DNA of 64,000 nucleotides from Marinifilum sp. D737 (GCF_026672275.1 NZ_JANQCD010000009.1:84548-148547), one strand, 5' to 3'; numbered from the stretch's first letter, positions 45,534 to 55,320 are shown. The notes: generated by a model not told the origin, from the letters alone. A program made the numbers and translations.

Positions 45534-46913
45534 TTATTTCTGAATGTTTGGAAGATCCAGACCGTATCCTTTCTTGCTGTCGATTGAACGTAGGAAGAAA
45601 GCAACAATAAGAGCTGCAATACCACAACCTACCATTAAAGTCATCGAATCGGTATAGTTTAAAGCTGCACCTTCTTCTAATCCCTGATTTGACTGATCCA
45701 ATACATATCCTAATAACATAGGGAACAACATCAAACCAACATTCTGAATCATGAAGATCATTGCATAAGCAGAACCTAAACGAGATTCAGGGATAATTTT
45801 TGGTACTGATGGCCACATTGCAGCAGGAACGAATGAAAAGGCAAATCCCAAAACAACCATTGCAACAAATGCAAAAGCAGTATTTCCAGGTAAGTAAGCA
45901 AAAATTACGTGAGAGAAAATCAATAACAATGAGCCTAACATCATGATACTTGCTGACTTTCCTTTTTTATCCATATATGCACCAAACACAGGTGTCAACA
46001 CCATGGTTCCAATTGGTAAAAGTCCTACAATCATACCTGAAAGTTCTTCTGCAAAACCATATTTCTGTACCATCAAATCCGGAGCAAACTTGGTAAATGG
46101 GAAAATTGCCGAGTAGAACAATACACAAAGTAGAGCAATCAAGACAAATCCAGGATTCTTGAACAACAAGAATACATCCGACACTTTAAATTCATCTTCC
46201 GAAGATTCCACTGAATCATCTGCAGCAACCTCAGCATCTAATTTTTTATCCATCATGTTATGTACGAAAAATGCCAACAAACCAATGATTAAAAGAATTA
46301 CACCAAATGCCAATGGACGTGTAATGATTTTATCAGCACCAGTCATCCAAGGTGAAGCTGAGAATGCAATTAACATACCTCCACGAGCACAAGCCATCTC
46401 TAATCCCATTGCCAATGCCATTTCTTTTCCTTTAAACCATTTTACAATGATACGAGAAACAGTAATACCTGCAATTTCAACTCCTACTCCAAACAATGAA
46501 TATCCGATCATAGCCATCTTTAGTGAAGGTGGGTATTTGGTTAAAAATGAATCTAAAAATGCATATCCAATACCTCCATTATTGAACGTATCAGTCATTG
46601 CATAATAGTTTAGGAATGCTCCAAGAATCATAACGCCAACAAAGAAGGTTCCCGTAAAGCGAATACCTGCTTTATCAAGAATGATACCTCCAAAAATAAG
46701 CATCAAACAGAATACATTTAATGCTGAATAAGATCCTGCAAATGTACCGTAAGCCGAATTCGACCAACCCATTTGATCTCTCAACATTCCTTGTAAAGGT
46801 GACATGATATCTGTAAAGAAATATCCTGTAAGCATCAAAAACGACACTGTAATCAAAACAAACCATCTGGCCGATTTAGAATCTCTAATAGATTCTTTTA
46901 ATTGCGCAGTCAT
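45534..46913 (-). CDS. MFSD1-like MFS transporter (3 of 3)
   Basis: 459 residues from MTAQLKESIRDS, chosen because it aligns exactly with copy 2; a Met two codons upstream is possible. Twelve predicted helices with GIILDKAGIRFTG, RIIVKWFKGKEMALAMG, PAAMWPSVPKIIPESRLGSAY and the terminal GYGLDLPNIQK. A charged central loop (DSVESSEDE) links the two halves. It is the promoter-distal start of a three-gene array, each gene with its own terminator, so the genes can be expressed separately. Probably divergent in substrate from the other copies. Confidence 0.82.
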   Translation of the reverse strand: MTAQLKESIRDSKSARWFVLITVSFLMLTGYFFTDIMSPLQGMLRDQMGWSNSAYGTFAGSYSALNVFCLMLIFGGIILDKAGIRFTGTFFVGVMILGAFLNYYAMTDTFNNGGIGYAFLDSFLTKYPPSLKMAMIGYSLFGVGVEIAGITVSRIIVKWFKGKEMALAMGLEMACARGGMLIAFSASPWMTGADKIITRPLAFGVILLIIGLLAFFVHNMMDKKLDAEVAADDSVESSEDEFKVSDVFLLFKNPGFVLIALLCVLFYSAIFPFTKFAPDLMVQKYGFAEELSGMIVGLLPIGTMVLTPVFGAYMDKKGKSASIMMLGSLLLIFSHVIFAYLPGNTAFAFVAMVVLGFAFSFVPAAMWPSVPKIIPESRLGSAYAMIFMIQNVGLMLFPMLLGYVLDQSNQGLEEGAALNYTDSMTLMVGCGIAALIVAFFLRSIDSKKGYGLDLPNIQK

Positions 46914-47055
46914 TACCATTTTTATAAGTTTTTGTTGTTTAATTTTTTAAAAGGCCGCTAATTTAGGATTAATACAGATAGTAACAAATGGTTATAAACA
47001 TATTTAACTTATCTATATTGATTCCACATTTCAGGCTTATAAGGCAGATAATCCC

Positions 47056-47063
47056 TATATTTG
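47056..47063 (+). promoter_or_regulatory. Candidate -7 promoter box for pncB
   Basis: TATATTTG matches TAnnTTTG exactly, 28 bp before the start codon. It lies in the divergent gap between pncB and the third MFS gene. Confidence 0.5.
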
Positions 47064-47090
47064 AGGTGATTTTTATTTTAAATAAATCCG

Positions 47091-48509
47091 ATGAACACAT
47101 TAACGGAAAATGCAGGCTTATACACAGACTTTTATGAGCTGACAATGGCACAAGGCTACTTCCTAAGTGGCAAGAAACAAGAGCAAACTGTTTTCGATTA
47201 CTATTACCGAACGAATCCATATAAAGGTGGATACCTTGTTTTTGCCGGCCTTTACGATCTTTTACAAATATTACAGAACTTCAGGTATGACGATAAAAAC
47301 ATCGAGTTTTTAAGGAAGTCTGGCTTACGAGAAGAGTTCTTAAATTATTTGAAGGATTTTAAATTCAACGCCACCATTTATAGTGTTCGCGAAGGTGAAA
47401 TTGTATTTCCCAATGAACCAATCGTTCGTGTAGAAGGAAATATCATAGAAGCTCAGTTAATAGAAACCCTTCTGCTAAACTACTTGAACTTTCAATCGCT
47501 TATTGCAACCAAGGCATGTCGCATTAGAAATGTAATTGGAGAAAAAGCTTTCGCTGATTTTGGTTTGAGAAGAGCTCAAGGTTTAGGAGGAGTTCATGCT
47601 TCACGCGCAGCAGTAATTGGAGGTGCAGATTCCACATCCAATGTATACAGTGGATTCAATTACGATATTCCCGTATCAGGAACTCAAGCACATGCATGGG
47701 TACAAAGTTTCGATGATGAATTGGATGCTTTCAGAAAATATGCAGAAATAAATCCTACAAGCACGGTTCTTCTTGTAGATACTTACAATACATTAAAATC
47801 AGGTATTCCGAATGCAATAATTGTAGCTAAGGAATTAGAAGAGAAAGGAAATAAACTAATTGGCATTCGACTAGATAGCGGCGACTTGGCTTATTTGAGC
47901 AAAAAGGCCAGAAAAATGCTTGATGATGAAGGCTTAGGCTATGTTCAGATATTTGCTTCAAACCAATTAAACGAATACGTAATTAAAAGTTTGAACGAAC
48001 AAGGCGCAAGAATCGATGGTTATGGCATTGGAACCGAACTGGTAACAGGAAAGGATACCGGTGCTTTGGATGGCGTGTACAAATTGGTTGAAAATAATGG
48101 AAATCCTCGATTGAAAATATCAGAGAATATTGAAAAGATTACAATCCCCGGAAGGAAGAAATTGATGAGATATTTCGATAAGGATGGGAAGTTTTTCAGA
48201 GATGGAATTTTACTTGCTAAGGAAGAAAATGCAGACAAAATTTACCACCCATTCCATAGAGACAAGAATACTGAGGTAAGCAATTATACAGTCGAAGAGT
48301 TAACTCAAAAAGTAATGGAAAATGGTGAAATTCTAATTGAAAGTAAAACTCCAGGCGAAATCAATGCATACCTAAAGCAGAGGTTTAATCAATTGCCTGA
48401 CGAGCACAAGCGCTTTATCAGTCCGCATATATACAAGGTTGGAATATCTGAAAATTTGCTTGACCTGAGAGACAATATGCTTAAAAATATCAGAGAAAGA
48501 ATAAAATAG
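47091..48509 (+). CDS. pncB: Nicotinate phosphoribosyltransferase
   Basis: 472 residues. It makes nicotinate mononucleotide from nicotinate and PRPP in the NAD salvage pathway. Family blocks visible are the start TENAGLYTDFYELTMAQGYF, FADFGLRRAQG, VSGTQAHAWVQSF, GIRLDSGDL and IDGYGIGTELVTG. Length is normal. Followed 39 bp later by a PLP-dependent enzyme on the same strand, probably one unit. Confidence 0.95.
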   Translation: MNTLTENAGLYTDFYELTMAQGYFLSGKKQEQTVFDYYYRTNPYKGGYLVFAGLYDLLQILQNFRYDDKNIEFLRKSGLREEFLNYLKDFKFNATIYSVREGEIVFPNEPIVRVEGNIIEAQLIETLLLNYLNFQSLIATKACRIRNVIGEKAFADFGLRRAQGLGGVHASRAAVIGGADSTSNVYSGFNYDIPVSGTQAHAWVQSFDDELDAFRKYAEINPTSTVLLVDTYNTLKSGIPNAIIVAKELEEKGNKLIGIRLDSGDLAYLSKKARKMLDDEGLGYVQIFASNQLNEYVIKSLNEQGARIDGYGIGTELVTGKDTGALDGVYKLVENNGNPRLKISENIEKITIPGRKKLMRYFDKDGKFFRDGILLAKEENADKIYHPFHRDKNTEVSNYTVEELTQKVMENGEILIESKTPGEINAYLKQRFNQLPDEHKRFISPHIYKVGISENLLDLRDNMLKNIRERIK

Positions 48510-48548
48510 ATTTTATATCCAGTATCACTTTCAATAGACAAAAGCCCG

Positions 48549-49667
48549 ATGAATAAACTAGATTCGAAAATAATTCGCCCTACTTTACTTCTTGACAAGC
48601 AAAAATGCATGAGCAACATTGAAGCCATGATAGCAAAGGCACAGAGAGCAAATGCACGTTTACGTCCGCACTTTAAAACTCATCAATCTGCTGAAGTAGG
48701 AAATTGGTTCAAAGAAAAAGGTGTTGAAAGCATTGCCGTTTCGTCAATGGATATGGCTGAATACTTTGCGGATCATGGCTGGAAGGATATTACCGTAGCC
48801 ATTCCTGTTAATGTTCGTGAAATGGATTTAATTAACGATTTGGCTTCCAAAATTCAATTGAACCTGGTAGTTGAATCAAGAGAAGCCATACTCTTTTTAG
48901 AATCGGAATTGAAACATCCTGTGGGCATTTTTATAAAGGTAGATACCGGTTATCACAGATGTGGATTGCCTTCTGAAGCAATAGGTTCATTCAGAATTCT
49001 GGTTGATTTGATGAAGGAGACAGACTTGTTGAATTGCAAAGGGTTCCTGGCTCATTCCGGACATAATTACAATGCAAAAGATCAAAACGACATCCACAAA
49101 AATCACAGCAAAACGCTACTGGATTTAAACGAGTTAAAGGATGTATTCCGCAAAGAAATCCCAAACATTGAAGTTTCTCTTGGCGATACTCCTGCATGTA
49201 GCATAAGTGAAGAGTTTTATGGCATAGATGAACTTCGACCAGGGAATTTTGTATTCTACGACATCATGCAATATGTACTGGGATCTTGTGACGAAAACGA
49301 AATTGCCGTAGCCATGGCTTGTCCTGTAATTGCACGTAATATCGACAGAAACGAATTGGTGATTCATGGTGGTGGTGTTCATTTCTCCAAAGAATTTATT
49401 GAGGCCGACGACGAAGGAACAAAGCTCTTTGGTAGTTTGGTACGAATAACTGAGAATGGCTGGAGTGAAATACTAGGTGGTGGATTCCTGGCAAGTATTT
49501 CTCAAGAGCATGGAATTATTCGTTGTAGCGATGATTTGTTTGATCAGTTTACAATCGGAGATCTTATTGGAATATTGCCTGTTCACTCATGCATGACTGT
49601 TAATTTAATGAAAGATTTTCTGACAACTGAAGGAAATTGGATTAAGACAATGAACAGTATACAGTGA
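48549..49667 (+). CDS. D-threonine aldolase / D-serine dehydratase-like PLP enzyme
   Basis: 372 residues, fold-type III PLP enzyme. The N-terminal alanine-racemase-like barrel has the Schiff-base lysine in RPHFKTHQS; the FIKVDTGYHRCG strand is present. The C-terminal D-serine dehydratase-like domain has the metal-site pattern in HGGGVHF and PVHSC, with His and Cys two residues apart. Enzymes of this group (D-threonine aldolase, D-serine dehydratase, 3-hydroxy-D-aspartate aldolase) cleave or dehydrate D-hydroxy-amino acids with a metal. The precise substrate is not decided. It may give the cell a way to use D-amino acids alongside the peptide transport genes nearby. Confidence 0.85.
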   Translation: MNKLDSKIIRPTLLLDKQKCMSNIEAMIAKAQRANARLRPHFKTHQSAEVGNWFKEKGVESIAVSSMDMAEYFADHGWKDITVAIPVNVREMDLINDLASKIQLNLVVESREAILFLESELKHPVGIFIKVDTGYHRCGLPSEAIGSFRILVDLMKETDLLNCKGFLAHSGHNYNAKDQNDIHKNHSKTLLDLNELKDVFRKEIPNIEVSLGDTPACSISEEFYGIDELRPGNFVFYDIMQYVLGSCDENEIAVAMACPVIARNIDRNELVIHGGGVHFSKEFIEADDEGTKLFGSLVRITENGWSEILGGGFLASISQEHGIIRCSDDLFDQFTIGDLIGILPVHSCMTVNLMKDFLTTEGNWIKTMNSIQ

Positions 49668-49692
49668 TCAGTGAACAGTGATCAGTAAACGG
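49663..49692. repeat. Short direct/inverted repeat after PLP gene
   Basis: CAGTGATCAGTGAA is repeated twice back to back with small changes and contains TGATCA palindromes. It starts in the last codons of the PLP enzyme gene. Function unknown. Confidence 0.55.
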
Positions 49693-49748
49693 TTAATCGA
49701 ACATTTTTATTTCCGATTTGTTAATTGGGTAGGAAAAGTTGGACAGAT

Positions 49749-50198
49749 ATGAATTATCAAGCATATATAGAAAAATTCAGACCATCGAGAATTAAAAAAG
49801 CTATTGTAGCAGAGATTACAGCGGCCAACAACTCTAATTCGGTTATTGCGCTTTCTTTGGCCTTGGGTGCATTTATAGCATTTTCTCCAACATGGGGGTT
49901 CCAAACTGCATTGGCATTATCGCTGGCTGTTTTGCTACGTCTTAACAAAGTTCTGGTTTTGGTAACAGTTAACATTAGTAGTATACCTCCAATAATTCCT
50001 TTAATTCTTATAGCTGGTTATCAAACCGGAGCTTTTGTACTAACAGGACAATTTCAAACAGAGGTTCCCGATTTAATGGATTTAAAAACATTAGGTGAAA
50101 ACTACCTGCAATTTGCTCTTGGCTCCTTAATTGTTGCCAGTGGCATTGGTAGTCTTTTTTATTTGGTGATATTTCTTCTTCTTAGGAGATTTAGATAG
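49749..50198 (+). CDS. DUF2062-family membrane protein
   Basis: 149 residues from the ATG; a TTG eight codons earlier is the alternative. Three hydrophobic segments follow the DUF2062 pattern: ALSLALGAFIAFSPTWGFQT, LNKVLVLVTVNISSIPPIIP, and a C-terminal helix with FYLVIFLLLRRF. DUF2062 proteins are small integral membrane proteins of unknown function, sometimes fused to glycosyltransferases. It lies 81 bp after the PLP enzyme gene on the same strand. Confidence 0.82.
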   Translation: MNYQAYIEKFRPSRIKKAIVAEITAANNSNSVIALSLALGAFIAFSPTWGFQTALALSLAVLLRLNKVLVLVTVNISSIPPIIPLILIAGYQTGAFVLTGQFQTEVPDLMDLKTLGENYLQFALGSLIVASGIGSLFYLVIFLLLRRFR

Positions 50199-50247
50199 AG
50201 ATGCAGCAATGCTACATCTGTGAAGAAAACACCATACTTGTAGACAG

Positions 50248-50278
50248 AAAAAAAAGGACGTACAATGTACGTCCTTTC
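50248..50278 (-). terminator. Rho-independent terminator
   Basis: Eight-bp stem ggacgtac/gtacgtcc extended by A-T pairs, with eight T on the minus strand. Ends the pepD-like gene, and may also stop plus-strand transcription from DUF2062. Confidence 0.92.
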
Positions 50279-50298
50279 CTATATCTGATCGCATTAAA

Positions 50299-51774
50299 TT
50301 ATGCTTCAACAGCTTCTTTTACCGGAACATTCTTCAAAGTTTCAATTAAGAAATCATAGAATTTAGCTACAGTATCAACCTTCACTTTCTCATCCGGAGA
50401 GTGAGGGAAACGGATCGTTGGTCCGAATGAAATCATATCCCAGTTTGGATAAACAGCTCCTAACAAACCACACTCTAAACCTGCGTGAATTGCTTTGATT
50501 TCAGGAATCTTACCATACTTGTCGTTGTAAACCGTCTGCATGGTTTTCAAAATAGGAGATTCCATATTTGGTTTCCACCCTGGATATTCACCTTCCAATT
50601 TCACTTTTCCACCTACCATTTCGAAAGTAGAAGAAACCATTTGAGCTAAATCTTCCTTAGCAGAATTTACAGATGAACGAATCAAAGCCTGAATGGTAAT
50701 TACACCATTTTCACTGTAAACACGTGCAAGGTTCAATGAAGTTTCAACCAATCCTGGCATATCATCACTCATGCGAATAACACCATTAGGACAAGCATAA
50801 ATAGCGTTAATTAAATTCTTCTGAGATTTTTTCTTGAATACTTTCTTAGGTACATCAGTTGCTTCAGCAAAGAATGCCAGATCTGGTTCAACAGCTGATA
50901 ATTCTGCTTTGTAAATAGCTTCGAATTCAGCAATTGCAGCTAAGAATTTCTCATTGTATTTTTCAGGTACAGCAACTACTGCGAAAGATTCACGTGGAAT
51001 TGCGTTACGAAGAGAACCACCATCAACAGAAGCCAATTTTAGCTTAAAGTTTTTAGTAGCATATTTCATGAAACGGAACAACAACTTGTTAGAGTTACCA
51101 CGACCAAGAATAATTTCCATTCCTGAGTGACCACCTTTCAAACCTTTCATGTAAAGTTTGTAAGCAACATATCCTTTTTCAAGTTTTTCTTCTTTGTACT
51201 TCATGCTAACATTTGCATCGATACCACCAGCACAACCTACGTAAAGTTCTCCCTCATCTTCCGAATCCATGTTTAAAAGGATATTACCATCTAAAACATC
51301 ATCCTGAAGACCAAAAGCACCAGTCATACCTGTTTCTTCGTCAGCAGTAAACAAAGCCTCAACCGGACCGTGCTCAATATCTGTAGCCTGTAGAACAGCC
51401 ATTGCAGCTGCAACACCCATACCGTTATCAGCACCTAAAGTAGTACCATCAGCAGTTACCCACTCTCCATCGATAATAGCAGTAATCGGATCTTTTTCAA
51501 AATCGTGAACTGTATCAGCATTTTTCTGTGGAACCATATCCAGGTGACCCTGCAATACAACACCTTGACGATCTTCGTAACCTGGAGTAGCTGGCTTCTT
51601 GATAATGATATTACCAACTGCATCCTTAATGGTTTCAAGACCTAAGTCCTGACCAAACTTCATCATAAAATCCTGAATCGCATCTTCGTGCTTCGATGGA
51701 CGTGGAATCTGAGTTAGAGAATAAAAATTTTCCCAGATTGCTTTAGGCTCGAGGCTTAAAATTTCTTTGCTCAT
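50299..51774 (-). CDS. pepD: Aminoacyl-histidine dipeptidase (Xaa-His/PepD type)
   Basis: 491 residues, M20 metallopeptidase. The two-zinc site is visible: LQGHLDMVPQ (His and Asp), GADNGMGVAA (bridging Asp), ADEETGMTGA (catalytic and metal Glu), NMDSEDEG (Asp), and IHAGLECGLLG near the C-terminus with the last His/Glu. A lid domain occupies about 205-380. It hydrolyses a broad range of dipeptides in the cytoplasm. A GGAGG element 9 nt before the start is one of the few clear Shine-Dalgarno sites here. It suits the nearby peptide transporters. Confidence 0.95.
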   Translation of the reverse strand: MSKEILSLEPKAIWENFYSLTQIPRPSKHEDAIQDFMMKFGQDLGLETIKDAVGNIIIKKPATPGYEDRQGVVLQGHLDMVPQKNADTVHDFEKDPITAIIDGEWVTADGTTLGADNGMGVAAAMAVLQATDIEHGPVEALFTADEETGMTGAFGLQDDVLDGNILLNMDSEDEGELYVGCAGGIDANVSMKYKEEKLEKGYVAYKLYMKGLKGGHSGMEIILGRGNSNKLLFRFMKYATKNFKLKLASVDGGSLRNAIPRESFAVVAVPEKYNEKFLAAIAEFEAIYKAELSAVEPDLAFFAEATDVPKKVFKKKSQKNLINAIYACPNGVIRMSDDMPGLVETSLNLARVYSENGVITIQALIRSSVNSAKEDLAQMVSSTFEMVGGKVKLEGEYPGWKPNMESPILKTMQTVYNDKYGKIPEIKAIHAGLECGLLGAVYPNWDMISFGPTIRFPHSPDEKVKVDTVAKFYDFLIETLKNVPVKEAVEA

Positions 51775-52146
51775 TATATATTTCCTCCGTTAAATTTTGT
51801 GTTTATTATTTAAGAGCACTAAAGGTAATATTTTTTGAGGAAGGCGGAAAGAGTTATACCGATTAGTTAATGACATTAGCACTAAAACAGCTGCGCATTT
51901 AGCGCTGTCATTAATCTATCGGCATTATACCAAGCTAATTTCATAGTTAAAATGGTATTAATTGCAAAAGAGAATCGGAATTAAGGATTTTTAAGAAACT
52001 ATTGAAACTTCAAAACCCAAATTCCAAAATCCAATTATGGAGTTTGAGATTTGGGTTCTGATATTTTATTGATATTGGAAATCTGAACAAAAGTTGCAAT
52101 CCCAACTATTTTACTGATAACTGTAACTGATAACTGTTCACTGAAA
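51775..52146. other. Intergenic region with inverted-repeat element
   Basis: 372 bp. It holds the pepD leader, the inverted-repeat element at 51853-51931, and AT-rich low-complexity repeats of AACTGATAACTGT type near 52115-52140. No gene seen. Confidence 0.5.
51853..51931. repeat. MITE-like imperfect inverted repeat
   Basis: Arms of about 20 bp: the left starts TACCGATTAGTTAATGACA; the right, read in reverse complement, is TGCCGATAGATTAATGACA. The interior contains GC-rich AGCTGCGC/GCGCTG segments. A related element with the same flanks lies at 54922-54998, and half-sites (ACCGATTAGTAT) occur near 61041 and 62549. Confidence 0.6.
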
Positions 52147-53289
52147 TTACTTTGTTACATCCTTTATCGAACCTAGTTCAGGATAGAATTCGATACTGAA
52201 ATTCTCATTTAACAGAACTTCTGCTGGCATTTTTGCAATTTTACCAAACTGGGCAATGGGCATGCGTTTCTTTAGTAAAACACTTTTGCCATTTGAAATG
52301 GATACATCAGCCATACCTGGTATTCTATATGCAATTTGGGTTTGAGGATTCACTCCCGCCGATGGCAGTATTGCCAACTGGTTGGTAACATTCAAGTTTT
52401 TAAAATCCACTCGAACTGGGCGACCTCCTAAATCGTTCACTCCAACAGGTCCCATTTGTGGCGACATACGGAAAATAACGCCACCATTTTCGCCTTGCTT
52501 TGGTGCATATGAAAATTGATAAGTTTTCTGAATGCTCACTTTTTTACCCACAAACATCGAAATGTAATCTTCTTCCAATTTTGCCAATTCTTTCACCAAT
52601 ACTTCATAAGCTTTTCCATCAGGAGGTAGCACTTCGTAATTTGAAGTAAGAATTTTAAATCTTCTCTTTCTCAATTTAAAAATCTGGTGAGCCGCCTCTT
52701 CAGCTTTCTCTTCTACCGATTTGGTAAGAGCCTGCTTTTCCAAAACTGGTACTTTTATAAATGCTGTATCAGTTTCAACAACTTGGTATGTGGTATCCTC
52801 TTTATACTTAACGATTGGGTCAATCGAGAATTTTCCATACTCCATCTTAACATCATCAGAAGTAAGAGAAATAATCTCTTTTTCTATATTTTCAAAAGAA
52901 GAATTCTTAATGTTAAATCCGCGAATCAAACCTTCAGGAGTTAAAGAAATTAAACTTGGTTCATAATCAACCGAAGTAGTTATTTTATAGTACTGATCAG
53001 GATCAACCTCTCCTACTCCATTTAACTCTATCGATTTTAATTTCCACTCTACACCATCATTGGTTACAACATCAGAAATACCAAGGTATTTTTTTGCATA
53101 GTCGGCAAAAGGTCCTTTTTTCATGATCGTTTTTTCAGCCACCACATCAACTTTTAATACTGTTTGTGGTAAGGCATAAATAACCGTGTTTGGAGTTTCT
53201 AAAGTTCTGCGCTTTTGTGCGTTTACATTTCCAATTGTTCCACCAACAATCAAAATTGCTACTAGTAATTTAAAAATGTTTCTGTTCAT
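52147..53289 (-). CDS. DUF4831-family secreted protein
   Basis: 380 residues with a signal peptide (MNRNIFKLLVAILIVGGTIGNVNA). The mature protein begins with VIYALPQTVLKVDVVAEKT and contains GPFADYAKKYLGISDVVT and the KLRKRRFKILTSNYEVLPPDG block, all typical of DUF4831, a Bacteroidota family of unknown function probably in the periplasm. No catalytic motif is evident. Transcribed after the NAD(P)HX repair gene on the same strand with an 80-bp gap containing palindromes. Confidence 0.85.
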   Translation of the reverse strand: MNRNIFKLLVAILIVGGTIGNVNAQKRRTLETPNTVIYALPQTVLKVDVVAEKTIMKKGPFADYAKKYLGISDVVTNDGVEWKLKSIELNGVGEVDPDQYYKITTSVDYEPSLISLTPEGLIRGFNIKNSSFENIEKEIISLTSDDVKMEYGKFSIDPIVKYKEDTTYQVVETDTAFIKVPVLEKQALTKSVEEKAEEAAHQIFKLRKRRFKILTSNYEVLPPDGKAYEVLVKELAKLEEDYISMFVGKKVSIQKTYQFSYAPKQGENGGVIFRMSPQMGPVGVNDLGGRPVRVDFKNLNVTNQLAILPSAGVNPQTQIAYRIPGMADVSISNGKSVLLKKRMPIAQFGKIAKMPAEVLLNENFSIEFYPELGSIKDVTK

Positions 53290-53305
53290 TTTATTTTCAT
53301 TTTGC

Positions 53306-53362
53306 GTAGAGACGTAGCATGCTACGTCTTTACATTGTGGTATACATTATACAACGTCTCTA
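53306..53362. repeat. Palindromic intergenic element
   Basis: A near-perfect 28-bp palindrome around TAGCATGCTA (53306-53333) with outer half GTAGAGACG repeated as its complement AACGTCTCTAC at 53352-53362. Such GTAGAGACG palindromes are scattered in Bacteroidota genomes. It lies between the NnrDE-like and DUF4831 genes. Confidence 0.75.
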
Positions 53363-53369
53363 CAATTCC

Positions 53370-54881
53370 CTATTTTTTCAATCTTAACCATGCCTTTGGC
53401 AGAAAGTCGATAATATCGCTAGCTGTTAAAGCTTCATATCCAAGCTTCTCTGCTGCCAAATCGCCTGCCAAACCATGAAGATATACTCCAATAATTGTCG
53501 CTACTTTCGAAGAATATCCTTGCGAAAGCAAAGATAATATTATTCCTGTAAGCACATCTCCACTTCCCGCAGTTGCCATACCTGGATTTCCCGTTGGATT
53601 GAAATAAACACTTCCCTCAGGACAAGCAATAGCCGTATAAGCTCCTTTTAATACAAGAGTTACACCATATTCCCTGGCAAACTCACGTTGCATGTTATTG
53701 CGTGTAAAACTATCTTCCGCTTTCCCAACCAATCGCTCAAATTCCATTGGATGTGGCGTAAATACAGATCCCATTGGCAAATCTGCCTTCAATTCAGGAT
53801 GCTCTCCTAAAATATTGATGGCATCAGCATCAATCACCATAGGTGTTTTTACTTCTTTCAATAAATTGATCATGGCACAATAAGAATTTTGCTTTTTATC
53901 GATACCAGGACCTATGGCTACCGCTTTAAATTGACCTAGGTCAGGAAATTCTGTAAAAATGATATCCGAACGATCTATACTCACCATAGCTTCTGGAACC
54001 GCAGTCTGCATAATTTCATAGCCTAACCTTGGAATGTGTGAAGTTAGCAAACCAATCCCTGAGCGCAAGCTTGCCCGAGATGCCAAAATGGCCGCTCCCA
54101 TTTTTCCATAGCTTCCACTAATTAATAAACCATGACCGTATGTGCCTTTATGATCGAACTTTTTTCGGGGCATTAATAAAGATTTTACAAACTCGCGATT
54201 CAAAATTTTATAAGGAGTTTGCTCTTGTTTAATAATTTCGGGATGTAAGCCAATTGGTAAAACTTCCCACTCTCCTACGTAATCTGCATTTTCCGGAAAC
54301 AAAAAAGCCAACTTTGGAAATTGAAAACTTAAAGTCAAATCAGCCTTTACAATTCCATGATAATTGTTCTTTGAATTGTCTTCCCCCATTAAGCCCGAAG
54401 GTATGTCCACAGCCACAACGCTCGCCTCACTGGCATTGATTGCTTTTATCACCTCAAAAACCAAACCTTCAATGGGTCTCGAAAGTCCTGAACCAAAAAT
54501 AGCATCAATCACAATATCATCAGGAAAAAGCCAAGGCATTGCATCAATCGAAGTCAATTCATAAATATCAACGATTTTAATCAATTTCAAGCGCTGCAAA
54601 TTTACCTCCGCATCTTTCGAAAGCTGATTAGAGATTTTGATGATAAAAACCTCAACAGTATAGTTTTTTTCAGCTAACATTCTGGCTGCAGCCAAACCAT
54701 CGCCTCCATTGTTTCCTGGTCCTACAAAAACTTTACAATTCCTGGGAGCAGGGTATCTCTTCAATATCTTCTTGAAGAATTTGCTCGAAGCTCTCTCCAT
54801 TAAATCTATTGATTCAATGGGTTCATTTTCGATGGTGTAGGAATCAATCTCTGCAATTTTAGAGGCGGGAAATATTTTCAT
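53370..54881 (-). CDS. nnr: Bifunctional NAD(P)HX epimerase/dehydratase
   Basis: 503 residues, a fusion of two metabolite-repair enzymes. The N-terminal YjeF_N epimerase domain (1-215) has GPGNNGGDGLAAARML and AVDIPSGL. The C-terminal ADP-dependent NAD(P)HX dehydratase, ribokinase fold (about 225-503), has GTYGHGLLISGSYGKMGAA, TPHPMEFERL, and GNPGMATAGSGDVLTGII with the catalytic Asp. Together they restore hydrated NADH/NADPH. Full length. Last gene before the divergent POT gene. Confidence 0.95.
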   Translation of the reverse strand: MKIFPASKIAEIDSYTIENEPIESIDLMERASSKFFKKILKRYPAPRNCKVFVGPGNNGGDGLAAARMLAEKNYTVEVFIIKISNQLSKDAEVNLQRLKLIKIVDIYELTSIDAMPWLFPDDIVIDAIFGSGLSRPIEGLVFEVIKAINASEASVVAVDIPSGLMGEDNSKNNYHGIVKADLTLSFQFPKLAFLFPENADYVGEWEVLPIGLHPEIIKQEQTPYKILNREFVKSLLMPRKKFDHKGTYGHGLLISGSYGKMGAAILASRASLRSGIGLLTSHIPRLGYEIMQTAVPEAMVSIDRSDIIFTEFPDLGQFKAVAIGPGIDKKQNSYCAMINLLKEVKTPMVIDADAINILGEHPELKADLPMGSVFTPHPMEFERLVGKAEDSFTRNNMQREFAREYGVTLVLKGAYTAIACPEGSVYFNPTGNPGMATAGSGDVLTGIILSLLSQGYSSKVATIIGVYLHGLAGDLAAEKLGYEALTASDIIDFLPKAWLRLKK

Positions 54882-55320
54882 GTTTCTAACGGTTTGTATT
54901 TAGACGTAAAAAAGTTCTTGATATTGTACCGATGATTAATCTGACTAGCCATTTGCTCGCTTTGCTTTAAATAGCTAACTGATTATATATCGGCATTTCA
55001 ATTTAATATTTCACTGTTTCGCTTAAAGCTCACACTGAAACTTAAATGGTATAATATGCGAACACTCTTATTAGGATTGCTTTTTAATAACATGTTACCA
55101 ACAAGTAACACCTATTAAAAAACACTCGCAAAAGTGCCAAACACACAGCAAAATGGGCTTTCCTATCAAAGATACTAAACTTTTGAAATTCGCCACTTCT
55201 TACGAAAACGATTTAAATTCGATCGAAACGCTTACAAATCATTATGGACTTCTGATTTTTTCTATATATTTGTCACTTTCATAACTGAAACGAAACTATT
55301 ATAAATTAAAACTAACATTT
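54882..55320. promoter_or_regulatory. Divergent promoter region before POT gene
   Basis: 439 bp. It holds the second inverted-repeat element (54922-54998) and an exact -7 box TATATTTG at 55265-55272, 48 bp before the POT start. No gene seen. Confidence 0.55.
54922..54998. repeat. MITE-like inverted repeat, second copy
   Basis: Shares TACCGAT...TTAAT-GAC at one end and ATATCGGCATT at the other with the element at 51853-51931, but the interior is different. Degenerate copy of the same family. Confidence 0.5.
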
